Shown piece after piece: positions 11,223 through 20,714 of a stretch of DNA of 25,846 bases. The first letter of the stretch is position 1. Each line of letters starts with the position of its first letter. The notes under the pieces are model-generated. The model saw only the letters and a program-made list of their open reading frames with translations. It was not told where the DNA came from and did no database searches. Source of the stretch: Discostella pseudostelligera. Lineage: Eukaryota > Bacillariophyta > Thalassiosirophyceae > Thalassiosirales > Thalassiosiraceae. The stretch spans positions 1 to 25,846 of the forward strand of contig JALLBK010000242.1 in assembly GCA_036940085.1 (NCBI GenBank), written 5' to 3'. The translations under genes and the position numbers were made by a program.

Positions 11223-14200
11223 TTAATCCAGGTCGTCATCGCCTGCCGCCTTGGAACCACGACGTTTCCAAATACTACCTTTCTTTGCACCCGTCGTCGT
11301 CGACTTGGATCTTGTCCCAATTAGTGACGTCATCTCTTGACTAAGGTTGCCAATAGGTGATTGCCATGCATCGAAGTGATGTGTGGAGAAATCAGTGTTG
11401 GTAGCCTTTAATCTCATGCGTAGTGGACCATGACCAGAGTCGGTAACGGCCGTGGCATGGACCTTGTCGATCTTGTCGTCGTGGTGTTTGGTGGGTGACA
11501 ATACATCCGAGAAGGAGAATGTGGTATTAATTATTGGTAGTTCATCCTTCTCATCATCATAGTTGTCGTCATGGCTTAGTTTGGGCAATGGACGTGCCAA
11601 TTCTTCCGTCGACGGCAGCTTGGGACCGGTGCCAGTGGCCTCCAAGAAGGCATCGAGTTTACGACTGGGCGTCTCTCCAAAGGAGAATGACGCACTCAAC
11701 ATTTTGGAATCTACCGCCTCCCATGAGGGTGGTACCTCCAAGGAATGCTGTACCGATGATCCATCAACAATGTTTCCGGCGGGTGTCATGGTCATTGGAT
11801 CGGACATGACTGCCGCCATGTAATTTGGTGAGATGAATGGGCTGAATGATGAAAATGCCGAGCCTGGTACGGGAGGTAGGCCCGACGATGATGAATCCAA
11901 CATTATTCGCTCGGGTGTCGCGGCAGAAGTATCCATGTGAGACAACGAATCCATGTGATGTATACTACCACTTCGACTTCTTCCAGTGGATGCAGCGGCG
12001 GCCACCGCAGCTTCCTCGGTCATCTTCCGTGTGGCAGGCGAGAAGGGGTTGAACGCAAGTGCATCAAATGTTTCACGTTGACTCTTGGATGTTACCGGAG
12101 AAGGACGGAGCTGTGGCTGAAGCAAAACCTTCTTCAACGAACTCACAGATGGTGTCAAGCGGCCTCGGCTGCCAGCGGGCGTATTAGCGATCATGTCATC
12201 AAATCCAACCAGATGAAAGGATGGAGTCGATGGTGGCGGATGTGGTTGTTCCTTCCTTGCACTGTTGAGAAGAGTCGAAGTAGTCGTAGATGACGCCGAT
12301 GATGATTCCTTTGGCGGTGGCGGAACCTTGTACTCAACAAGAAGCTTCAATACATGCTCCTTGTAAAACGGTGGAAGAGTCGATCGCTCATTGACAGAAA
12401 GATTCAAAGCATTGAATGCCCCCACGAGAGCCATTTTACCCGTACCACACTTGGCGGTATTCTCAGCCATCTTACGACGCTCGACAGCTGATCGGTAAAC
12501 ACCATTGACATCATAACCACCTCGTAACGTTCTACAGAAATCTGCCAATTGTTGCTGGTCGGAAGCGGATGCTTGGAGAATGTCTGCCATCGCCGCCGCT
12601 GCCGCTGCTACCGAAGTTTCTCCACCAGTTGGCGTGGTAGTTCTCGTCGCGCCAACACTACTAATGTTGCTACTGCTGCCACCAATCCTCTCAGCCATGG
12701 TACTACTCAAACTCTTGACCAAGGAAGGAGCAATGGCCGGTGAAAACAAGGAATTCAGTTGATCCGACTTTCGCTTCTTTCGTGTACTGCTTCCCGCGGT
12801 GCTGGGTGTCGTCAATGTCGTCGCCGCACCAGCAGTACTACAACTAGGTCGCACCATCCCTACCTTGATATTCAACGGTGGTGTCGGATGGATACTACTT
12901 CGACTTATTGTTGCACTGGCCGAATGACTGGCCGGCGCTTGTCGTGCTGCACGCAAACATCCCTCAATATCGGTTCCTACCAAATAACGATCCTCGGCAT
13001 CCTTGAGTCGATGCACCCCGTCAATATTCTTGCTGTAGAGATACTTCTCCACCTTGCGTTTCATACTGGAATTCCAATGATTTTTGATAGCATTGTCCGT
13101 ACGACCTGGTAGACGTTTGGCAATATCAGCCCAACGATTGCCACAGCCATCCTTTTGGAATTCGAGGATGATACGATCTTCGGCCTCGGACCAGGGTGCT
13201 TTGGAGATGTTGGGATTGAGATGATTGTGCCATCGTTCTCGACATTGTTTGCCAATCCGTCCTGCATAGTAATATGAGGTGCAGAGAATGATCAAATGGT
13301 GCATCATGGGTTAGAGATATATTGAGGGAACATGTCAAATGCACAATCATCATCTGTTCTACTACCACTCACCAGGCAATTCACTCGCAATCTGACTCCA
13401 TCGTTTCGGACCATGCCGTTGCACCAGCTCAATCACCTTTTGATCCTCTTCATCGGTCCATGGACCCTTGGAGGCACCGGCCTTTTCGGCACCTCCCTTG
13501 GCGGCACCACGTAACTTGGTATACCGTCGCATACATTCGGCTGGTTTGCGAATGTATGCATTGGAATTGGACGATTTGAGTGCTTCAATTTTGCTTTTAT
13601 GGAGTCGATCGGAAACGGTGGACCAATGGATGTCACGAATTTGTTCGGGCTGGATTTGGGGTGCTGAGGCAATGGTGGGATGTAATACTTGGACTATTTC
13701 ACGTAGTTTTTCATCCTGTGATGTGCATTATTTATGAACCAGATGAGTAGATAAACAAAGAAAGGAAGGAAAGAAGGGATTAGATGTAACGAAGATGCAA
13801 AGCATGCTTTGTCATAACTGTAACAATTAGAGTTGCATATATTCACTCTGCACGTACCTCATTTTCCGTCCACCTCGGAGGACGAGTTGACAGCGATGGT
13901 GGCGACTCCATTCTTTTGCTTTTCACCGCTGATGGTGTCACCAATGTAGTAGTAGGAGTAGCCTTGCTGGGAAGTTGCTGTGGTTGTTTCTTTGCCGATG
14001 TTGCTGCCGCAGCAGATGCACTACTCACTACGATCGGAGGTGGGATCATAGTGCTGCGTTGTTGTTGTTGAGGTTGTGTTCCATGTCGTGCCACCATGCT
14101 TGGATGATGCTGTTGATGAGTTCCCGGCGGAGGAGGCATTGCATGAGGATGGTGCGGCGGTGGCATGGGAAAGGGGTGACGGTGCATGCCTGGATGAGGC

Positions 14201-14535
14201 GGTGGTGGGTATACACCAAACGGCATCATGGGTCGCCCCGTTGGTGGTGGTGGATGGCCAACTGGTACTGGTACACCTGGCTGACCAGAGATTCGAGGAT
14301 TGACTCCCAATGTCACTGGCGCTGGCATGGAAGGATGATGAGCTATGGAAGACGCTGCCGCGGGTGCTGGTCCTGCCACCCGACGGGGAGCCATGGGCGT
14401 CGCCCCTCCCACTCTGCCATTCACCGCCACGCCGCTTGTTATTGCTGCTGGTGACGCATTAGAGGGTGCCAGCGGCATGTTACTGCTACTACTACCGCCG
14501 CCGGCGGCAGTAGTAGCTTGGCGTCCGTCGCTCAT
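11223..14535 (-). CDS. Three-repeat (R1R2R3) MYB transcription factor, 3 exons
   Basis: Exons 14535-13858, 13715-13373 and 13261-11223 give 1,019 codons plus stop, with introns of 142 and 111 bp. Residues 1-210 are Pro/His/Gln/Ala-rich. R1 begins at PRWTENE (Trp222), second Trp257, third position Tyr291 (CMRRYTKL). R2 has [12 protein letters not shown] (Trp312), HGPKRW (332) and [11 protein letters not shown] (351). R3 has [12 protein letters not shown] (364), [30 protein letters not shown]2 and R3 are near-canonical c-Myb/3R-MYB repeats; R1 is stretched by insertions. The remaining ~600 residues are Ser/Thr/Pro-rich with acidic patches ([10 protein letters not shown]) and end in [10 protein letters not shown]; they probably act in activation or as phosphorylation targets. 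In animals and plants 3R-MYBs control mitotic genes; here that is inference. Confidence 0.93.
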
Positions 14536-15094
14536 ATCACTATCACACGCACTCCAATCTTTAGACCTCTGTCACTATGTCCACCTCGTAGCAACCACTC
14601 TATCAAAAATCTCTCGCGGTGAAACTATTTACTGGACGAATCCCTTTTCGAGCTCAATTGTCACTCGCGCAGTCGTCCACTGCGAATTTCCTGGAAGATG
14701 ATTCTGAAAAAGAGAAGACGATTGATGGCCTTGAGTGAGTGATCGGGTGGTATTCAAAAGCAGAGAGATTCCCAAAGACAAAGTCAAACATGCACCGAGA
14801 GTATGAGCCAATCGTCATGATCCCCACCCCCGACGAGACAACAAGAGTGACTCGATAGAATTGACGCCGATGCACACAATCATAGCCCCATGATCGATCG
14901 GACCATCGTCGTCGGCATCACCATCAGCATCATCTTACATTCACCGATGACCAATCCAGATGATGGCCAAAGTCTACCAAAGCATCAACATGAGCCACTC
15001 TACACACCAAGCTGCACTCTTCTCCCTATCATAATATCTCCATCGCCGCGCCCAAAATTGCTCCATTCAAAAATGAAAGAGTTCTCTTTCATTC

Positions 15095-15401
15095 AATTCA
15101 AATTATCATGGTCCTTCCTCCATGCTTCCGCTTTTCATTCATTCATCGCTGTCACAAATTCAAATCGCATGGCAACCCGTCATGATTTGGTACCATCCTA
15201 CCTACCCACAAATGAGTAGGAATTCCGTAGTAGGAGGTATGAAATTCAAATTGGATCCGTTGGTCGAGTTTAAATTTGTGCCTTTCTCGTAATGAGAATG
15301 GCCCAAGAGAGATTCTTCGTAAGTTCAAATGGGAGAAGAAGGCTTTCTGTCTCTTTCTGCATGAAAATGTCTCATTTTTGAATGTGTGTCGAATTTGAAT
15401 T
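15095..15401. repeat. Five dispersed AATTCAAAT-type words
   Basis: AATTCAAATT at 15095-15104 and 15243-15252, AATTCAAAT at 15157-15165, AGTTCAAAT at 15322-15330 and the reverse orientation AATTTGAATT at 15392-15401. Spacing is irregular (62-86 bp). They lie 560-866 bp upstream of the MYB start. The region is A/T-rich, so part of this could be composition. Confidence 0.45.
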
Positions 15402-16842
15402 CATTTTAATTCATCGAAATCCTTGCCTCACCTTCTTTTTGCATCCATCCATCGCATCAACACCAACAAGCGTGCATGCATGCAGCATGCAGCATCAGCA
15501 GGTGGCGATGACATGACGACGACGAGGACGATGATCATGATCGATCTTTCCATTCCGCCCGCGGGTCGGAAACAGCACACTCGACATTCACATTCGACCT
15601 CACGCTTCGTTCTCGGAGAGCGAAGAGAAAGATGTGATTGTGCGTTTGAATACCGTCCTTCGATGAAATGTTCCGATGTCCGAGACAAGGTGATAAACTG
15701 CCATCGTCATTCATTCACTACATAGGAGCATGTCTACATAGGAGTATGGATATACCACCATCGCCATCGTGATCAAGATCATGATCGTCATCTATGGCAT
15801 CGTTCTCTCCGTATTCGTATGGTAGTACCATTGCGTCAGGAGCGGAAATGGGAGTATCAAATATCGATGCCATAGGCGATGGGCGGCCGGGGGCAGTATG
15901 CAACGGCAGCGATAGATCATTGATCACATGACATGTGTATGTGTACGATGGATCTTATCTTCAATAGCGACGCCAAAATAAATAATGGTGATTCACACTG
16001 ATTACTTGAGATGCGATATGATAGCTTCGTCGTCGGACATGTGCCAATGCGTCTCCACTACAATGAACACTCAGTGGTGGGATGACGTGATCTCTGCGCT
16101 GGCTTCGTCGTCGTCGTTTTGACATGAGTACATTTAGTGAGCCATGTGATTATCGTTAATCGTCTCTTCAGTACGCCGCATTATTGTTATTGGTGATGTT
16201 CGCGTCTTCATCATCGAGTTCGTCGTTTGACAACGTGACAATCAACACATTTGTAGTATCAGTTGCAGGATCATCCTTCACATCATGATTGCAGTGTTGC
16301 GCAATGGCGACGATGTAGGTGCTTGTACGATGATATGAGTGGTACTGCTTGCTCTCTCTCCAGTGGCAATCTAACGCTCCGAATGGAATACTCCCTCTCA
16401 CTCGTGCATGCGTCGGAAATATGTTACTGATCCAATTCTCTCCCAAACGTCGGAATTTCACCAGTGAACAAGACAATTCGGGAAAAAGCAAACAAAAACA
16501 ACCTTACCTTTGCTCCCGGGTACCCTCGACTTGGATTTTTTGGTTGATCATACGATAAGTACGTTTCCTTCGAAAGGCTTTGCACCGAAACCCGGTTGTC
16601 GAATTGAATATTGCAAAACCTGAGGCTTCGATTTTCGTTTTCCTTTCAATAAAAAGATGTCTGTGAAATTTATTTCCACGTCCGCGCATCGATGTTTGCA
16701 AAATGCAGATCGTCCAAGAATGGATGGATCATACTATTGTACACGTCATTTTTGTCTGTGGTACTACCTAATCTCATTCGCCCTTCGTACCATTAGATGA
16801 AGATCCCAGTCGGCTCGTCGTCCGCTGCTCTTCATCACTATT

Positions 16843-16977
16843 CCACGTGGCGAAAGGAGTCGAATTGTTGCCGACCCTGTAATTCCACGTGGATATCGGC
16901 TGGGTCAAAGTTCATCCGCATCTTTACTCCACGTGGCAGTCGAGTCAAATTATCGCCGAACGTGGTCTTCCACGTGG
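16843..16977. promoter_or_regulatory. Four CCACGTGG palindromes at about 42-bp spacing
   Basis: Perfect CCACGTGG at 16843-16850, 16885-16892, 16929-16936 and 16970-16977; start-to-start distances 42, 44 and 41 bp, about four helical turns. CACGTG is the G-box/E-box core bound by bHLH and bZIP factors (known). The cluster ends 232 bp upstream of the Arb2-domain gene. The spacer sequences are not clearly alike, so this is a site cluster rather than a simple tandem repeat. Confidence 0.7.
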
Positions 16978-17209
16978 CCGATGGACAAGCCGACACGGCG
17001 CTCATGCTGGGCCGTCTTTCGGCTTCGGCCGCTGCCATAACAGCCTTCCCCCCAACAAAGGAAATGAATTGGAAGATGATGATGAAATGGTACAAAAGAG
17101 TGGTATTGTAGAAGAATCTCACATCCATACCACCACGTAATATAATCACTGATATTTAGTCAACGTCGCGAAATAACAAATAAAATATGGTCTAGGGGCT
17201 GGCGGCAAC

Positions 17210-19300
17210 ATGAAATCCACAGATGAAGTTGATGTTGCTAACGATGGTGAACCTTCGGGCATGGAAAATAATGGTGTCCACCAAACGCCTCTACCGACGA
17301 AGGCGACTCGAAAAGTATTCATCTTCGATAGATTATTGCATGCAATAACCGGCGACAATCCGTCGATATCATGCATGCCGCACGCTCACTCCTCGGCTAC
17401 GGTACCTCGACACCATCACCAGGGGCACCGTCTTGATAGTATTATGAGCACGCAGCACGAGGAAAGCAGCCATGTCTGTTCAGTAGATTGTTCTCCGCAC
17501 TGTTCTCTACGGCAAGAAGATCAGCAACCGCAACATAAACATGATCCATCCAACAAAAACACTCGCGGTTCACGTCATCAATCGCAAAATTCCGCCTCAT
17601 CTGCATTCTCATGGTCAAATATGTTTGCTCCAACCTGTCAACCACAATTACATGATAAGAGCAACAACAAAACTGAATCGAACGATGAGAAGAAATCACC
17701 AAAGCCATTTTCCCCCTTTTTATTCTATTCCAAACGGCAGTCGTCGCGGCCATCAAACAGTAGCACTATTACTCGATGTACCAAAGACCCACTTCTTTAC
17801 GGCACATCGAATGATGATCAGCACGAGGCTGTTATCATGACTGCATTGCATGTCTGCGATTTGTATCATCGGGGGTTTGATATGTCAACGATGAATCGCT
17901 GCAACGAAAGTGATATTGCTGCTAGTAGTGACGTACTACAGAGTAATTCTGCTGATAGTGAAGGTGTCGGAGACGAACCAAAGGATGTAGACGGTGGCCA
18001 CTTCCATTCTGGCTTTGATCATCGAGCCAAAAATGCATTGCGTTCACTTGGGTTTGAGTTTCGTTTGGAAGAATGTCAAAAATGCTCACAGAAACATAAT
18101 GACTCCGCGGATTCAACGGAGAACTGCAAGGGTGACAATGAGTGTGAATATATTAGATGCCCAAATTGCGTAACGCGGCTATATCATGTACCATCAGGCA
18201 TAGCGGTCTCGAAAGATAACAGAAAACAATTCATAGCGGACGGAAAGATGTATGATGCAATTGCGGATTTATGCCAAGAGGTGGCGCAAGAGATCATGGC
18301 AGAAATATGTGATCTGGTTTGGGTAACCGTTTGTGATGGCGGCAGGGGGAATGATTTAGCTGGTCAGAATGGGCATCATGCTCCTCAATCAACGTCGACC
18401 TCCAATGGTTGCAGTATTCCAATTCAAAATCCGATTAGGGCATTAGTGGGGAGAAAGCAACACGATGTAGAATATGATCATCATCCACACGATACATTCT
18501 TGATTTCTACCGGCAACGGAAAAGTTCGCGCTGGAATATTTAGCCGATATCATTTGCTAACGACTGGGTTAGATCAGTCGACGGCTCTTCCTTTACTATG
18601 TGAGGCGCGAAGTCGCGGCATGAATTGCGTTGTGATTGATCCAAATGCTCGAGGAGACGGTTTTGATGTTAGCATCCGAAGGCTCTTTGAAGAACAAGGC
18701 AGCCTACTAGAGAAAGACGCACAACTTCGGACGAGTGGAATAATACCCGCAGATGATGTTCATGGCTCTGTTTATGTTCTCGCTCACTCGGCAGCGGGTG
18801 GGCAGCTTGTTAGATATCTCCTGAATCAGCAACAATTGGACGCGCCACTGCTACCTCGAATTCGTTGCATCACGTTCACAGACTCAACACATTCGGTCCA
18901 ATGGGTGAAAAATTACCCTAATATCTCGTCACTGATTCAATCTTCGAAGTCGCTCTACGTAAAGTCAGCAAATCCCATGCGTGATGATAATTGGGAAAAT
19001 GCAGCTCCTGGCGATGTATGTCCTAGAGATCATTTCTGGTCGCATCGCTTCGGTAGCATCAAAACTGTGTGGGCTGGTAAGTTAAGTATTTTATGAACCA
19101 ACCATCACTTCAAACGATAATCGTCCGCACTGATTGTATCTGTCACGTGTTTCCCAGGAACAACTGAACATTCCCTCTCGAACTGGACATCGCAAAAGGT
19201 AATTTGGGATCATGTTGATAAAGTTCGTGGACAGGTGGACGTCGAAGCAAGGAGCGATAATGAAAGCCAAGAACCACGTGATAAGCCATCCACTAAATAG
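17210..19300 (+). CDS. Arb2/FAM172-domain protein, 2 exons
   Basis: Exons 17210-19076 and 19158-19300, intron 81 bp (GTAAGT...CCCAG), phase 1, 669 codons plus stop. Residues 1 to about 260 are Ser/His/Asn-rich and not conserved. The Arb2 domain starts near ALRSLGFEFR and runs through YDAIADLCQEVAQEIM, an alpha/beta-hydrolase-like core (GIFSRYHLLTTGLDQSTALP, GMNCVVIDPNARG, VYVLAHSAAGGQLV with Ser527, CITFTDSTHS with Asp558) and FGSIKTVWAGTTEHSLSNW, which crosses the splice junction. The same layout occurs in human FAM172A/ARB2A and fission-yeast Arb2, linked to Argonaute-dependent silencing and splicing; role here is inferred. A second CX2C-like patch (ECQKCSQKH; CPNC) sits inside the domain's N-terminal part and could bind metal. 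The start at 17210 is the first in-frame Met and is not certain, since the N-terminus is unconserved. Confidence 0.9.
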
Positions 19301-19328
19301 GAAGTTATCCTTGATCATTTCTATCACC

Positions 19329-20234
19329 TTATTTATCCTTCACCTTCGACGACCAATGACCAGTGTTAGCTTGCACATCATGTATCAAAGAGGGTATGTA
19401 TGCAATGATCTCTGCCGGTGATTTATTCTTCAATGAAAGAAGAAACTCATTGTATGCATCGCCATCAGGAATGAAACATGTGAATCCTATGAAGATTTGT
19501 GATATTTCAGTGAACAAGCCTGAATGATCCACAGCATCGAAGTTGCTTCCCAACACTATTGACCAGATGCCTTTACCCTTCAAATTTAATACCGTGTCGA
19601 ACTTCATTGAATTTCCGCAAAGAATTGTTGGAGACAATGCATTCTTCTCACTCTCGTAAATTTTAATAGCTGTCGGAGGAATATTAATGAGATCCTTGTC
19701 GTGTTCATAAATGATGCTCTGTGCCCAAATTGTTTGATGCCTCATCATCTCGCTCGTTGCATCTGGGAACAAACAATATTGATATCTACAAATTACTTCC
19801 GTTCCAGATTCATATGGAAGAGTCTGTGCAATGAAGTACGGGGTGAGCGTAGTATCAATATTCTTTTCTGTAATAAACTTGAGTAGTGGCTGAGGTACTA
19901 AATCAGCATTGGGTAGGATGACTGCCAGCGGCACTTGCAAAATATTATCATCCCCGTCATCACGATCATGGGTGACATTCTTGAATGGGTGATATGGATG
20001 ATACATGGGGAGTTTTGGAATAATCATTCCGGCTGGTTTGTACAGTTCTGACTGCTGCACCCCCCAAAATCGTGTCTCATACTTGTCGAGTATTTGTGGC
20101 ATCAAAGCAAATGGTGCATCAATGAGATTATTTTCATGAAGGCCTACGATGTTTTCTGATGTTGGTGATGACTTATCATCGCCGTTATCGAACAACATTA
20201 TGGATTTATGTGTTTCAAAGAGACCGGGAAGCAA
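19329..20234 (-). CDS. Unrecognised 301-aa protein
   Basis: A single uninterrupted frame from Met at 20234 to TAA at 19329. A second possible start is Met13 (MLFDNGDD). I do not recognise a family. It has no signal peptide or membrane segment, is soluble in composition, and holds patches such as PAGMIIPKLPMYHPYHPF, RYQYCLFPDATSEMM and GKGIWSIVLGSNFD with evenly mixed hydrophobic and charged residues, which argues for a folded protein rather than a chance frame. Its 3' end is 28 bp from the stop of the convergent Arb2-domain gene, so their 3' UTRs must overlap. Upstream lie five GGCGGGA sites. Exons further upstream cannot be excluded. Confidence 0.7.
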   Translation of the reverse strand: MLPGLFETHKSIMLFDNGDDKSSPTSENIVGLHENNLIDAPFALMPQILDKYETRFWGVQQSELYKPAGMIIPKLPMYHPYHPFKNVTHDRDDGDDNILQVPLAVILPNADLVPQPLLKFITEKNIDTTLTPYFIAQTLPYESGTEVICRYQYCLFPDATSEMMRHQTIWAQSIIYEHDKDLINIPPTAIKIYESEKNALSPTILCGNSMKFDTVLNLKGKGIWSIVLGSNFDAVDHSGLFTEISQIFIGFTCFIPDGDAYNEFLLSLKNKSPAEIIAYIPSLIHDVQANTGHWSSKVKDK

Positions 20235-20714
20235 AATTGCGTATTAATGCTCTCGTAATGGACGGGTCGGCGATGATATTATGTTCATACTACTGCCGCT
20301 TTCGGCCAGGCTATGCATGGTCGTCGTCGTCAGTCGTCGTCGTCATCGTCATCGTTCGTCGTCGGCGGGAGACTTGGCAGGGCGGCGGGAAGAAGCGCGC
20401 GAGATTTCAGTTTTGGCGGGAGACTTCGAAAAATGGCGGGAAAATGCGACCAAGCGGAGAATTCGTTGACTCGACTGAAAGTCTACACGTGGCAGAGAGT
20501 TTTGGCGGGAGACAGGACGCACAAGTTCCCCGTGGCATTCTTCATGCGTGAGGAGAGGCGTCTATTATTGATTGTAGATACCATAGTATCTCTTGAGAGG
20601 CGTGGTGAACAAGCAAAGGGTGCTGAATTAGAATGGTCTATCTTTATGCAATTGCATAGGTCGCATATCGGGTGCGAGTATCTACTGGGTGGTAGAAATG
20701 CCAATTGAATCTCA
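20235..20714. promoter_or_regulatory. Intergenic region with clustered E2F-like GGCGGGA sites
   Basis: Upstream of the 301-aa gene and downstream of the DUF6824 gene. GGCGGGA occurs at 20361-20370 (GTCGGCGGGA), 20381-20390 (GGCGGCGGGA), 20411-20421 (TTTTGGCGGGA), 20431-20444 (AAATGGCGGGAAAA) and 20500-20510 (TTTTGGCGGGA), all in the same orientation, plus CACGTG at 20486-20491. Sites at 20361, 20411 and 20500 continue as GGCGGGAGAC. A CGTCGT-rich patch precedes them (20320-20360). E2F/DP binding is inferred from the consensus. Confidence 0.6.

Larger units (their letters stand above)
14536..17209. other. Long intergenic region between the divergent MYB and Arb2-domain genes
   Basis: About 2.7 kb with no gene I can support well. 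It should hold both promoters. Proximal to MYB (14536-14900) nothing distinctive is seen. 15095-15401 carries five AATTCAAAT-type words. 15470-15530 has repeated GCATGCAGCATGCAG and GACGACGAGG patches. On the minus strand weak open frames lie at 15927-15718 (69 aa, acidic), 16701-16504 (65 aa, ending near a GTAAGG donor) and 16491-16168 (acidic tail ending NNNNAAY). 16838-17149 is open in three frames around four CCACGTGG palindromes. Any of these could belong to a small spliced gene, but none resembles a known family. Confidence 0.5.

Noticed and set aside
13975..14454. 159-aa plus-strand frame rich in Trp and Arg
   Set aside because: Antisense of the Pro/His-rich MYB N-terminus; its composition is the mirror of those codons.
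15423..15725. Plus and minus frames of 86-100 aa
   Set aside because: Both strands open over the same simple-sequence patches; no preference for either.
20313..20708. 131-aa plus-strand frame
   Set aside because: Built from CGTCGT repeats and repeated GGCGGGA sites; overlaps two other open frames and lacks family signal. Transcription would be needed to revive it.
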